In this document: positions 1 to 8,315 of the stretch, piece after piece
Position numbering within the stretch: the stretch's first letter is position 1
Layout: the number at the start of each line of letters is the position of its first letter
From: Hellea sp.
GTDB lineage: Bacteria > Pseudomonadota > Alphaproteobacteria > Caulobacterales > Maricaulaceae
DNA: 64,000 nucleotides
Direction: 5' to 3'
NCBI GenBank assembly: GCA_020629135.1
Contig: JAHDDX010000002.1
Span: 1-64,000 of the forward strand
Program-made: the position numbers and the translations under genes
Notes under the pieces: model-generated
Told to the model about the DNA's origin: nothing
The model's input: only the letters and a program-made list of their open reading frames with translations
Database searches by the model: none

Positions 1-30
1 CGTCTGGGGATTGTCTACACAATCAATTAG
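1..30 (+). CDS. Possible 3' end of an upstream gene (partial)
   Basis: Frame 1 gives nine residues (RLGIVYTIN) and a TAG stop at 28-30, followed 23 bases later by a strong plus-strand terminator. This suggests that a plus-strand gene entering from the left ends here, but nine residues cannot identify it and another frame is possible. Confidence 0.25.
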   Translation, partial: RLGIVYTIN

Positions 31-53
31 AGATGATCATTTCCCAATGATCG

Positions 54-80
54 ACCCCGGGCTTCGGCGCGGGGTTTTTT
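54..80 (+). terminator. Rho-independent terminator for the upstream plus-strand gene
   Basis: CCCCG-g-GC paired with GC-g-CGGGG around a TTCG tetraloop, followed directly by six T. Its last bases overlap the stop codon of the minus-strand acylase gene, so the two genes converge tightly. Confidence 0.8.
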
Positions 81-2223
81 ATTGACCAGGCCGATAATCC
101 CGCGTCGCCAGCGGCAAAACCTCTTCGAGGGTCATGGGCATGTTTTTATACTCGCCGCGCGCAAATAAAGGCGCCTGATCGGCATAGTGTGGGGATGCTT
201 TATCGAGTGTCGCCGCGCCGAATTGATGTATGGTCTGAAGCGACAAATCCCCATTTTCATCCCAATCTGCGACCATGATATGCGTATCACCGGCGACTGC
301 CGTCAGGCCTTTATTCTCGACAAAGTTTTCATAGTGACCATAGATCGCGCGGAGCGTATCGGGACCGCCGCGCAAAGGCAGATCCACATCGCCGCGGCGC
401 AGACGATTGACTTCGCCCCAGGGTGGATCGAGCCGGCCAAATACGGTGATGAGATCGTCTGAGGCTTCCTGCAACGCATCCTCAAGCGGCATTTTATCCT
501 CAATAAACTCATAGCCCTTGGCATGCATGCCCGTCAGCACCACAATGGCGGTGCGGCGATCCGCGATCTCGGTCGAGCCGTTCCAGTTTTTGATCAGGCG
601 TTGGGCCTTTTGCAGGGTCTCGTCGTCAAATTCCATGGCTGCGATTTCAGCCTGCATCTGTCGGATATGAGTATCGGGATTGTAGTGGCCGTTGGCGCGG
701 TAGCGCAAAAGCTCTTCGGCAGAAATCGCCTTGTCCTGAACGAATTGCGCCAAAGATTGACGAGCCCGATTAGTCATGCGCGTTTCAATGCCGAAGGTTT
801 CAGAATAGTTTTCGCGTTTATTGTCAAATTCAGGATCGGTTATTCGAAACGGCGTTGAATTGGCCGAAAACAGCCAGCCACTGGGCGGGTTATAAATCTG
901 CGGCAGATCGGAATGATCCCGATATCCTGTCCAGATCAAGCGACTGTCATCGCCGGGCAATATCTCAAGCCAGTTCGGCCCCTCAATCCGGTCCGGCATT
1001 TTGGCGTTATAGACCTCGCCGATATTGCCGTTCTTATCCGCATAAACCATGTTAAACGACAGGATTTCATTCTCCGCCAGGGTGGCCTGCCATTCGGACA
1101 GAGACGTCGCCTTGCCCATATCATACCACTGTTCGACATTGCCGACAGCTTGCAGCCCGGCAAATCGTAAGGCGTAAAATCCGGTCGGGGCCTCAAGCAC
1201 GGGTCCGTGTTTGGACCAAAGCACGTCGCGGGTCACCGGCAAAGAAAACGGCCCAAAAAGTTTGACCCGAAACTTTGATTTGGAGCGTTCAAAATCAACC
1301 CATTCCCCGTCGAGCTTATATTGGGTCGGCTTTTTATCTTTATCGACTTCCAACGCGTAAATATCAATCAGATCAGGCCGGTTGACCGTCTGTGCCCAGC
1401 CATGATGAGGGGTGACGCCCTGGGTCAAAACCGGCGTTCCGGGAAATCCCGCCCCAGCAACATTATATCCGCTTTCTGAGACGACATGGGCCTCGAACCA
1501 GGCATAAGGCCCGACAAATGGCTGATGGGAATTGACGACTAGGCGCGTATGACCATCCTCAGATCGCGACGGCGCGACGGCAAAGGCATTAGACCCGCGC
1601 ACGGCTTCGGGCATGCTGCGGTCCAGCCGGCTTTCCTGCTGCCAGGGGGATACGCTCGGGCGGTCTTCAGCGGCAAATAATTCCGCTATTGTTTCATCCA
1701 TCCGAAAGAAAAAAGGTGTCGCCCAGGTAAAACCCGCCAGCACGTCCTTTTCCGTGACCGGTAACAAACCCGGTAACGTGTTCCCAGGGTTTTCAATGGC
1801 ATAGAGATTTAACCCGTCCGCATAGGCCTTGGCCATGGCGCGGGTATCGGCCCGCAAATGGGTCGGCGCCTTTTCGATCACCGCCTCTTCGACCTTGAAC
1901 AAATCATAAAGATAATCGGCCGGGGCGACGTCTTTGCCTTTATATTGGGCGCTCATCCCCCGCGCCGCTAGCACCACCTCCTGGATCGTTGCCCAGTCAT
2001 CCTCGCCGTGAGAATAGCCCAGACCAAAGGACGTATCCGGATCGGTTTTGCCAAAGATATGGGCAACCCCCCAATTATCACGAATGATACGGGTATTATA
2101 TTCCGCGGCCGTTTGACGGATCGCCGCTTCGTCAACCTTGGCCCCGCCCGGCGTCCACAGCCAGATCACGGTCGCCGCCACCGCCAGTATAAACAGGGCC
2201 AATAGGAATTTCAGAAACTTCAT
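79..2223 (-). CDS. Penicillin acylase family protein (exported Ntn-hydrolase)
   Basis: 714 residues. Residues 5-23 form a hydrophobic N-terminal segment (signal peptide or anchor), so the enzyme should act in the periplasm. The family is made as one chain, cut autocatalytically, and the new N-terminal serine of the beta chain hydrolyses an amide bond. The GSNAF motif at 210-214 gives that serine as Ser211; the region after it, with SHQPF and the GxPGTPVLTQG stretch, is typical of the family. The substrate cannot be read from sequence: relatives cleave penicillins, acyl-homoserine lactones or other N-acyl compounds. Its ATG overlaps the stop of the upstream unknown gene in an ATGA, so translation is probably coupled. 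Confidence 0.9.
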   Translation of the reverse strand: MKFLKFLLALFILAVAATVIWLWTPGGAKVDEAAIRQTAAEYNTRIIRDNWGVAHIFGKTDPDTSFGLGYSHGEDDWATIQEVVLAARGMSAQYKGKDVAPADYLYDLFKVEEAVIEKAPTHLRADTRAMAKAYADGLNLYAIENPGNTLPGLLPVTEKDVLAGFTWATPFFFRMDETIAELFAAEDRPSVSPWQQESRLDRSMPEAVRGSNAFAVAPSRSEDGHTRLVVNSHQPFVGPYAWFEAHVVSESGYNVAGAGFPGTPVLTQGVTPHHGWAQTVNRPDLIDIYALEVDKDKKPTQYKLDGEWVDFERSKSKFRVKLFGPFSLPVTRDVLWSKHGPVLEAPTGFYALRFAGLQAVGNVEQWYDMGKATSLSEWQATLAENEILSFNMVYADKNGNIGEVYNAKMPDRIEGPNWLEILPGDDSRLIWTGYRDHSDLPQIYNPPSGWLFSANSTPFRITDPEFDNKRENYSETFGIETRMTNRARQSLAQFVQDKAISAEELLRYRANGHYNPDTHIRQMQAEIAAMEFDDETLQKAQRLIKNWNGSTEIADRRTAIVVLTGMHAKGYEFIEDKMPLEDALQEASDDLITVFGRLDPPWGEVNRLRRGDVDLPLRGGPDTLRAIYGHYENFVENKGLTAVAGDTHIMVADWDENGDLSLQTIHQFGAATLDKASPHYADQAPLFARGEYKNMPMTLEEVLPLATRDYRPGQ

Positions 2224-2681
2224 GACGACACCATTACATCCGTTAAGGCGATTAAGCCCCCGCTTTTCGCACGCAAAACAATCTCACGCTCTATCCCCGG
2301 CTTTTCCTGAAAATTGCGACAGGATTTTGCAATTTCCAACAACCATTCTATCGATGGAATTAATGTTTGAAAGCATGAAATATGAGAATCAAATTTTTGA
2401 CGGTTTTCAAAGACATTAATTTGGAATTGCCAATCCTCCGCTAATGTCAGCCCGATAATTTCAATGTGATACATATCGAATATTTGACCTCTGGATTTTG
2501 AACCTAAAATCACTCGTAAACTTTCGGCCAGCAAAACATCAAAACTCAGAATTAGATCGCCATGCATTGAAAAAATAAGATCCGGATTAAATCGTATATT
2601 GATCTTTCCCTTTGGTACAACTCTGGAAGGATCTTCACATTCTTTGATTTCATCAACGTCGAAAGATATAGAAATGCTCAT
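2220..2681 (-). CDS. Hypothetical protein coupled to the acylase
   Basis: About 153 residues from the ATG at 2681 (a GTG lies just before it at 2684; no clear ribosome binding site for either). I do not recognise a family. The product is acidic, without signal peptide or membrane segment, and looks like a small cytosolic alpha/beta protein (repeated short hydrophobic strands in the first 90 residues). The stop overlaps the acylase ATG by four bases (ATGA), the main evidence that it is a real gene in one unit with the acylase. Its codon use is richer in A/T than the acylase. Confidence 0.6.
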   Translation of the reverse strand: MSISISFDVDEIKECEDPSRVVPKGKINIRFNPDLIFSMHGDLILSFDVLLAESLRVILGSKSRGQIFDMYHIEIIGLTLAEDWQFQINVFENRQKFDSHISCFQTLIPSIEWLLEIAKSCRNFQEKPGIEREIVLRAKSGGLIALTDVMVSS

Positions 2682-2896
2682 CACAAAACAGTAAGGGCAC
2701 GCAATCTCAAGTCAATTTCAAAAATTACATACGAGCACTCGGTTTTTCGAGCGAGAGTGTCACAAGGCGCTTACGAATTCGAATGGGATTGAAGAACAAT
2801 CAAGACGGGCAACATTTTGCACCTAAATTTCGATATCGCATTCTCCGAGTGACGCCCTATTCGACGGGTCCAGGATGGGCGCGTAGCCGCCCGGCT
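2682..2896. other. Intergenic stretch without recognised feature
   Basis: About 215 bases upstream of the acylase unit. I see no tRNA, no long reading frame and no convincing sigma-70 promoter; a GC-rich imperfect hairpin near 2869-2896 follows the TerB gene but lacks a T-run. Confidence 0.4.
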
Positions 2897-3340
2897 TTAT
2901 TCAATCAATTTGAGGTCCCAGGCCGTTGAGGCTTTTCGGATCATTTGTTTTTCGAGATCGTGATATTCAGCGTCGCTTTTGGCGATGTTCAACATCGCAA
3001 ATAAGAGTTCCTCTTTATAGGGAAAGTCTTCGAGCGAAAACACACTATCCCATAAGGGTTGCGACGATCCCGCATTTTCAAGCTGTTCAAGAAATGCTTT
3101 CCGCCGTGATCGAAACCAGCGTGTGAGCTGATCCCGGCTCATTCGGTATTCGGGCTTGAAATATTCGCTGATCCGCTCCACCGAGTCAGCAAAACATTCG
3201 ACCTCGACAGTCCGGACCTTTCGATCAACCAAGACCACAAACGCAAATAGCGTCAAAATTCCTTCAAGTGATTTTTCGTCCACGTCGTCCCCCAACAACT
3301 TTTTTAAGGACGCCCGCGCGATCTCTCTAGCAAAATTCAA
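2897..3340 (-). CDS. TerB-like protein
   Basis: 147 residues, cytosolic. The arrangement of an N-terminal helix pair with LFAFVVLVDRKV (about 31-42) and a C-terminal repeat LFAMLNIAKSDAEYHDLE (about 113-130) fits the all-helical TerB/DjlA N-terminal fold (tellurite-resistance-like, COG4103 type), whose acidic residues can bind metal. The exact role of such stand-alone TerB proteins is unknown. It stands alone, with unrelated genes on both sides; a second TerB-fold protein (DUF533) lies 1.3 kb away on the other strand. Call rests on fold pattern, not on a long motif. Confidence 0.65.
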   Translation of the reverse strand: MNFAREIARASLKKLLGDDVDEKSLEGILTLFAFVVLVDRKVRTVEVECFADSVERISEYFKPEYRMSRDQLTRWFRSRRKAFLEQLENAGSSQPLWDSVFSLEDFPYKEELLFAMLNIAKSDAEYHDLEKQMIRKASTAWDLKLIE

Positions 3341-3402
3341 AACCTGTTGTAAATCACATTTTTGTATTTTTTTCAGTCACTTACACCCTTAAGTAAACAG
3401 AT

Positions 3403-4257
3403 TCAACGTCTCGTAGCCGTAACATGACGTCTTGGACGCAGCGCCACAATATACAACCCTGCCAAAATGATCAGCGTCGCAATCATGAGGCGCAGGGTTA
3501 ATATTTCGCCGAGCAACGCCCAGCCCATAATGGCCGCCAGTGGTGGCACTAATAGCTGACTAGACGCAGTCATGGCACGGCTCAGCCGGGGCAGAACCGC
3601 ATACCAAACCGCATAGCCGCAACCCGATGTGATCGCCCCCGAAATGACCGCAAATAGGATGCCGTTTTGCGTCAGGGTCGGAGACGGCAAAATCAATATC
3701 AAAAGCGTCAAAGCCAAAAGGGCCGCCCGCCAGAAATTACCCGCCGTCATCACAAGAGGTGCCTTGGCCCCGCGGCCCAAGACTGTGTATATCCCCCAGC
3801 CAAAACCGGACATTGCCATCATGATAATCCCGGACACATCCGGCGTCCCCAGGCTGGGCTGAACCAGATAAACAAACCCAGCAAAGGCGATTAGAGCTCC
3901 AATGACCTGCCACCGGCTCAGGTCGCGCCGATAAGCGGCTTCGCCCAATATCGTGAGCTGGACGACGGTAAACAGACATAGCGCCCCAAAGCCCGTATCC
4001 AGTGACACATAGGCAAGCGAAAACATCAATGCATATAAAAGCAAGCTCCCCCCGCCCCACCATGACCCGCGCGGTGTGCCATTGCCCTCTTTGGGCATGA
4101 TTGTTACCAAAAGCGCGAGCGTCACCGCCCCCGCGATCAGGCGGATCAGGGTGAACTCTTCCGCGCCCATATCCGGATTGACCAACCCGGCCCGCGCCAA
4201 CAAGGAATTGGCGGCAAAAGCCATCAGGGCAAGTGCGGTCAGAATGAATGTTTTCAT
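3403..4257 (-). CDS. EamA (DMT) family transporter
   Basis: 284 residues from the ATG at 4257. A longer frame reaches 4359, but its 34 extra residues are not hydrophobic and would precede the first membrane segment MKTFILTALALMAFAANSLL, so the internal start is preferred. About ten transmembrane helices in two homologous halves, each beginning with the short-helix pattern of EamA domains. These inner-membrane drug/metabolite transporters usually export amino acids or other small metabolites; the substrate here is unknown. Monocistronic. Confidence 0.85.
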   Translation of the reverse strand: MKTFILTALALMAFAANSLLARAGLVNPDMGAEEFTLIRLIAGAVTLALLVTIMPKEGNGTPRGSWWGGGSLLLYALMFSLAYVSLDTGFGALCLFTVVQLTILGEAAYRRDLSRWQVIGALIAFAGFVYLVQPSLGTPDVSGIIMMAMSGFGWGIYTVLGRGAKAPLVMTAGNFWRAALLALTLLILILPSPTLTQNGILFAVISGAITSGCGYAVWYAVLPRLSRAMTASSQLLVPPLAAIMGWALLGEILTLRLMIATLIILAGLYIVALRPRRHVTATRR

Positions 4258-4600
4258 GGGTGCGTGGTAGTGCGCATTGAACGACGGCGCAATGTGATAC
4301 GCGATACTTCGCCTGCGTAATCCGTCGAAAACCACATTTGGTTGGTCGTGGGACAACATCCACCCGTTTCAACGTCATGACCGGGCTCGCCCCGGTCATC
4401 CATGGATTCCCGTCTCAAGGGCGAGAATGACGGGATGGCTTATATTCAAAGATTTTTAGCGCCACTCGCCTTGACCGCCTATTTCCCTTTCCGCGCTATA
4501 TGAGCGGGTTAAGAAGCTTCTCGCCCCCCTCGCTCACCCTGTATTCATGTGCAATTGCGCAAAAGCGCCTATATAGGGATCAGGTGAAAAGGAGAGCCCC
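4258..4600. other. Divergent intergenic region with a REP-like repeat
   Basis: 343 bases between EamA and the DUF533 gene. It holds a REP-like palindrome (4373-4432, listed separately). A TTGACC at 4471-4476 with CTATAT 19 bases on could be a weak promoter for the DUF533 gene. No gene is visible. Confidence 0.5.
4373..4432. repeat. REP-like palindromic intergenic element
   Basis: A perfect nine-base stem (4377-4385 with 4391-4399, loop CTCGC) sits inside an outer six-base stem CGTCAT (4373-4378) and ATGACG (4427-4432); the flank GATTCCCGTCTCAAG completes a pattern resembling the small dispersed palindromes common between alphaproteobacterial genes. Only one copy of this exact type is seen in the window. 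Confidence 0.55.
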
Positions 4601-5323
4601 ATGAGCACAGCCGAACTGAATACGCAAGAATTGCTGGAACAAATACTCGCCTCAGGCAAGGATCTAGTGAAAAAAGGCCGCGCCCAAAGCGAAGGCCTGA
4701 CCGATAAAGCCAAGGATATTGCCGCCAAGGGTGAAGATGTTTTGATTGACAAGCTCGACCTAGAAGATACCGCTGCGATCCGCGACGCCCTGCGCAAGGG
4801 CGTTGGAGCGGGGGCGGCCGCGGGCGCTTTGGCGTTGTTACTGTCCTCGCGTTCGGGTCGGAAACTCGCGGTGATGGGCGGGCTCGCCGGGCTCGGCACA
4901 GTGGCCTATAAAGCCTATCAGAAAAACGGCGGAAAAATGCCCGAAAACTGGAAGGACGAAGTTGTTGGCCTGATCAAAGGTCCCAAGGCCGAAGTTCGCG
5001 CTGAATCCCTGCTCCGCGCCATGGTCGCAGCCGCCAAGGCGGACGGTGAAATTCATACGGACGAAATCGCCCTGATCAAAGCCCATGACGGTGCGTCCGA
5101 AGAACTGCTGTCCGGCATTCTTGATCAAGACCCTGATCCGCGCGAAATCGCCCGCTTAGCCGATAGCGAACAGGCCGAGCGCGAAATTTATGCTGTCTCT
5201 TGCCGGGTTGCCGACGGCCTTAATCCCAAAGAACGGGATTATTTGGATAATCTGGCCATGGCGCTAAGACTTGACCCGGAGCTGGCTGCGCGCATAGAAA
5301 CGGATGTCAGAACGGGATCATAA
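4601..5323 (+). CDS. DUF533 (YebE-like) membrane-associated protein
   Basis: 240 residues. A helical, charged N-terminal region (1-65) is followed by a glycine/alanine-rich hydrophobic segment (about 67-105, GAGAAAGALALLLSS then MGGLAGLGTVAYKAYQ), then a TerB-like helical domain (about 130-235) with AMVAAAKADGEIHTDEI, the acidic DGEI pattern of TerB folds. This is the DUF533/YebE arrangement; function is not established. Ribosome binding site AAAGGAG precedes the ATG. One base separates its stop from the next gene, so the two are probably cotranscribed. Confidence 0.85.
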   Translation: MSTAELNTQELLEQILASGKDLVKKGRAQSEGLTDKAKDIAAKGEDVLIDKLDLEDTAAIRDALRKGVGAGAAAGALALLLSSRSGRKLAVMGGLAGLGTVAYKAYQKNGGKMPENWKDEVVGLIKGPKAEVRAESLLRAMVAAAKADGEIHTDEIALIKAHDGASEELLSGILDQDPDPREIARLADSEQAEREIYAVSCRVADGLNPKERDYLDNLAMALRLDPELAARIETDVRTGS

Positions 5324-5324
5324 T

Positions 5325-5666
5325 ATGATGAAATACGGGGCGTTACTTTTTTCAATCTTCTTCATGACCGCCTGCGCGGCCACTGCGCCGGCGCCTGATA
5401 CGCCGGGCCGTCCCTTGGCTCTCACCGGTGAAGTTTGTGGCGGGATTGTCGGCACAGTCTGTGCCAGTAAGGTCGATTTTTGCCGTATGGGGCCCGAGCA
5501 ACAATGCGGTGCGGCGGATCAGACCGGCATCTGCACCCCCAAGCCCGAGCTTTGTACCTTGCAATTTGATCCGGTTTGCGGATGTGACGGTGTGACCTAT
5601 TCCAATGAATGCGCGGCCAATGCCAAAGGCGTCAGCATCGTTTCGCGCGGGGAATGTGGCGGTTAA
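5325..5666 (+). CDS. Kazal-domain lipoprotein
   Basis: 113 residues from the ATG at 5325, one base after the DUF533 stop (a second ATG follows at once). The N-terminus is a lipoprotein signal with the lipidated Cys17 in MTAC. The C-terminal third carries CTLQFDPVCGCDGVTYSNEC and a final GEC, the cysteine and tyrosine spacing of a Kazal-type serine protease inhibitor domain. An upstream Cys-rich segment (CGGIVGTVC, CRMG, QCG) has no clear family. Expected to sit in the outer membrane or periplasm; inhibition of a protease is an inference from the domain. Confidence 0.85.
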   Translation: MMKYGALLFSIFFMTACAATAPAPDTPGRPLALTGEVCGGIVGTVCASKVDFCRMGPEQQCGAADQTGICTPKPELCTLQFDPVCGCDGVTYSNECAANAKGVSIVSRGECGG

Positions 5667-5791
5667 ATAATTGCGAACGTATCGCTTCAATCCACTTTAT
5701 AGCTAAGAACTGTTTAAGTTCGTTTTCACCGTTACTTTAGGGTTTTCGCCTATGACAATTCCACATTTGGCTGGATGTGGGAAATATAAAA

Positions 5792-7024
5792 ATGGCAGAA
5801 TTCTCAGCAAGAGATCGATTGCGGCTATTGGCAGGTGGTGGAGCCTGTTTGTTAGCAGCTTGTGGCGGCGGCGGCGCGAGCCCGGCCCCAACAGCGACCG
5901 GGACGACGGCACCCGCTCCTCCTCCGACGACCTCTGGGTCAACTGATGGCAATTCCGGAACTGGCGGAACGTCATCTGAGATGGCCACAGGACAGTTACG
6001 GGATGCTTTTGCCTCAAATTTCAGTGTCGGTACTGCGGTCGGGGTTTCGCGTATAAATCCCAATGATCAGTCTGCTGACATTGCGATAGACCAGTTCAAT
6101 TCTATAACGCCGGAATGGAGCCTTAAAGCCAACAATATCGCGCCGCGTGAAGGCGAGTTTAACTTCACAGAGGCGGACCGCATTGTAAATTGGGCTCTCG
6201 ACAACGGAATGAGAGTTCGTGGGCATGCCCTGCTCTGGCATGAATCAACGCCCGATTATTTCCTGCAGGGTACGCCCACTCAAATTCGAGCTCGTCTCGA
6301 AAATTATGTCTCGACGGTTGTTGATCATTTCCGGGGACGAGTCGACGACTGGGACGTGGCGAATGAGGTCGTGTCGCGAGATATATACCGGGGCAGCGAC
6401 GGAATCGGCCCCGATCGCCGCTCAGGCTGGTTTAATGCTGTTGGAAATGCCGATTACATAGATTGGGCTTTTCAGGCTGCGCGGGAAGCCAATCAAAATG
6501 CGAGACTATTTATCAATGAAGACAATACCGGAGACCCGATGATCCAAGGCTGGATGATCGAGATTGTACGGCGACTCCTGGATCGTGGAGTCCCGATAGA
6601 CGGCATTGGACATCAATGCCACCTCCCCTTAACGGCCGATGTGAATAGCGTTTTAGGGGCTGTTGATGCATTTAATCGCGAATTTCCAAACCTCGTTACC
6701 CATATCACTGAGATGGATATTAACTGCTATAATGACCCCGGATCATGCTGGGAATCAAACACGGGCTGCCAAGCCGATATCGGTGCGGAAGCGCCTGCGT
6801 CGCTGCTTGCGGATCACGCACGCTTGGTCAAATCCGTCATGGACGGGCTAATTGCCCGCCCCAACGTCGAATCTGTCACTTTTTGGGGCGTTCGGGATAG
6901 TGACAGCTGGTTAAATTCAAGCCCTGTGTCGCGCAGCAATCATCCATTATTATTTGATCGCAACGGCGAAGCCAAACCGGCCTTTTTTGCGATCACTGAC
7001 CCGGATTATGTGATCGAGGGATAA
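5792..7024 (+). CDS. Endo-1,4-beta-xylanase, GH10, lipoprotein
   Basis: 410 residues from the ATG at 5792; GGGA lies nine bases before it, while an in-frame GTG at 5777 has no good site. A lipoprotein signal ends in LLAAC (lipidated Cys24), followed by a Pro/Thr/Gly linker (about 30-65) and the GH10 catalytic domain. The acid/base Glu192 lies in DVANE and the nucleophile Glu307 in ITEMDI; LKANNIAPREGEFNF and GHALLWH are also GH10 hallmarks. It cleaves internal xylan bonds at the cell surface. It is the only glycoside hydrolase in the window, with no xylose genes nearby. Confidence 0.93.
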   Translation: MAEFSARDRLRLLAGGGACLLAACGGGGASPAPTATGTTAPAPPPTTSGSTDGNSGTGGTSSEMATGQLRDAFASNFSVGTAVGVSRINPNDQSADIAIDQFNSITPEWSLKANNIAPREGEFNFTEADRIVNWALDNGMRVRGHALLWHESTPDYFLQGTPTQIRARLENYVSTVVDHFRGRVDDWDVANEVVSRDIYRGSDGIGPDRRSGWFNAVGNADYIDWAFQAAREANQNARLFINEDNTGDPMIQGWMIEIVRRLLDRGVPIDGIGHQCHLPLTADVNSVLGAVDAFNREFPNLVTHITEMDINCYNDPGSCWESNTGCQADIGAEAPASLLADHARLVKSVMDGLIARPNVESVTFWGVRDSDSWLNSSPVSRSNHPLLFDRNGEAKPAFFAITDPDYVIEG

Positions 7025-7069
7025 CAGCGACCTCTTGTCAGGCATGGCGCAAAGCACTAAGCCATAGCC

Positions 7070-8257
7070 ATGTTTCAAAGATTTTTCTCAGAGCTAAGAG
7101 CCGCAAAAATCCCGGTGTCCATCCGGGAATATCTGACTCTGATTGAAGGCGTTGATAAAGACATTCCAGGCGACAGTATTGATGGGTTTTACTATCTTGC
7201 GCGGACGGCTCTGGTCAAAGATGAACGTGATCTCGACAAATTTGACCAGGTCTTTTCACATGTGTTTCGCGGCATTGACTATCTGGACGATATTTTTGGT
7301 GTTGATGAAGCGGAAATCCCGGCCGATTGGCTGCGCGCTATGGCGGAAAAGTATTTGACCGAAGAAGAAATGGCCGAGATTGAGGCCCTGGGTGATTTTG
7401 ACAAAATCATGGAAGCTCTGCGCGAACGATTGGAAAATCAGGATAAACGCCATGAGGGCGGAAATAAAAACATCGGCACGGCAGGTACTTCGCCTTTTGG
7501 TGCTTATGGCTATAACCCCGAAGGCATCCGCATCGGTCAGAAAGAAGGCCGGCACGGTAAAGCTGTTAAAGTCTGGGATAAGCGGCAGTTTAAAAACCTC
7601 GACGGCGACAAGGAAATCGGCACACGCAATATCAAAGTCGCGCTCCGCCGCCTTCGTAAGTTCGCCCGGGAGGGAGCTGAGGAAGAACTGGACCTAGACG
7701 GCACTATTCGCGGCACGGCTAAACAAGGATGGCTCGATATTCGTATGCGCCCGGAACGCCGTAACGCCGTTAAAGTCCTGGCACTCTTTGATATTGGCGG
7801 ATCAATGGATGCCCATGTAAAACAAGTCGAAGACCTGTTCTCGGCGGCCCGGTCCGAATTTAAACGCCTGGAATATTTTTACTTTCATAACTGCCTGTAT
7901 GAGCATGTCTGGAAGGACAATATTCGGCGTATGCGCGAGGTCACGCCGACCTGGGATATTCTGCATAAATACCCATCCGATTACCGGGTTGTCTTCGTCG
8001 GCGATGCTGCCATGAGCCCGTATGAAGTCGCCATGCGCGGCGGTTCCGTTGAACATTGGAATGAAGAAGCGGGAGCCGTTTGGCTTAAACGTGTGGTTGA
8101 TATTTACCCACATCTCGTCTGGATAAATCCGACAGCGGAAAAATACTGGAAATATTCGCAATCCACCCAGATGATCCAGGAAATCATCGGCGAAGACCGT
8201 ATGTTCCCCATGACCCTGTCCGGCCTTGAAGACGCGATGAAAGAACTCGCGCGGTAA
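7070..8257 (+). CDS. CoxE-like VWA-domain protein
   Basis: 395 residues, cytosolic. Residues about 1-125 form a helical domain; a Gly-rich linker (129-150) precedes the basic region and the von Willebrand A domain, whose metal-ion site begins DIGGS at 241-245. This is the COG3825 type, related to CoxE. Such proteins are often encoded next to a MoxR-type AAA ATPase and help mature or insert metal centres; no MoxR gene is visible here, so the partner must be elsewhere or the role differs. It starts 45 bases after the xylanase stop. Confidence 0.85.
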   Translation: MFQRFFSELRAAKIPVSIREYLTLIEGVDKDIPGDSIDGFYYLARTALVKDERDLDKFDQVFSHVFRGIDYLDDIFGVDEAEIPADWLRAMAEKYLTEEEMAEIEALGDFDKIMEALRERLENQDKRHEGGNKNIGTAGTSPFGAYGYNPEGIRIGQKEGRHGKAVKVWDKRQFKNLDGDKEIGTRNIKVALRRLRKFAREGAEEELDLDGTIRGTAKQGWLDIRMRPERRNAVKVLALFDIGGSMDAHVKQVEDLFSAARSEFKRLEYFYFHNCLYEHVWKDNIRRMREVTPTWDILHKYPSDYRVVFVGDAAMSPYEVAMRGGSVEHWNEEAGAVWLKRVVDIYPHLVWINPTAEKYWKYSQSTQMIQEIIGEDRMFPMTLSGLEDAMKELAR

Positions 8258-8264
8258 CTCCCCC

Positions 8265-8292
8265 AAAAAAAAAGAGGCCCTTGAAGGGCCTC
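8265..8292 (-). terminator. Rho-independent terminator of the M4 protease gene
   Basis: GAGGCCC/GGGCCTC stem (8274-8280, 8286-8292) with loop TTGAA; nine A on the plus strand at 8265-8273 give the T-run on the minus strand. Confidence 0.85.
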
Positions 8293-8315
8293 AATAAACC
8301 TTAACCGTAACTGGC

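Noticed and set aside
2869-2896. Possible terminator after the TerB-like gene
   Set aside because: GC-rich imperfect hairpin without a T-run.
5703-6063. Minus-strand frames over the xylanase start
   Set aside because: Antisense to the lipoprotein signal and linker; no ribosome binding site.
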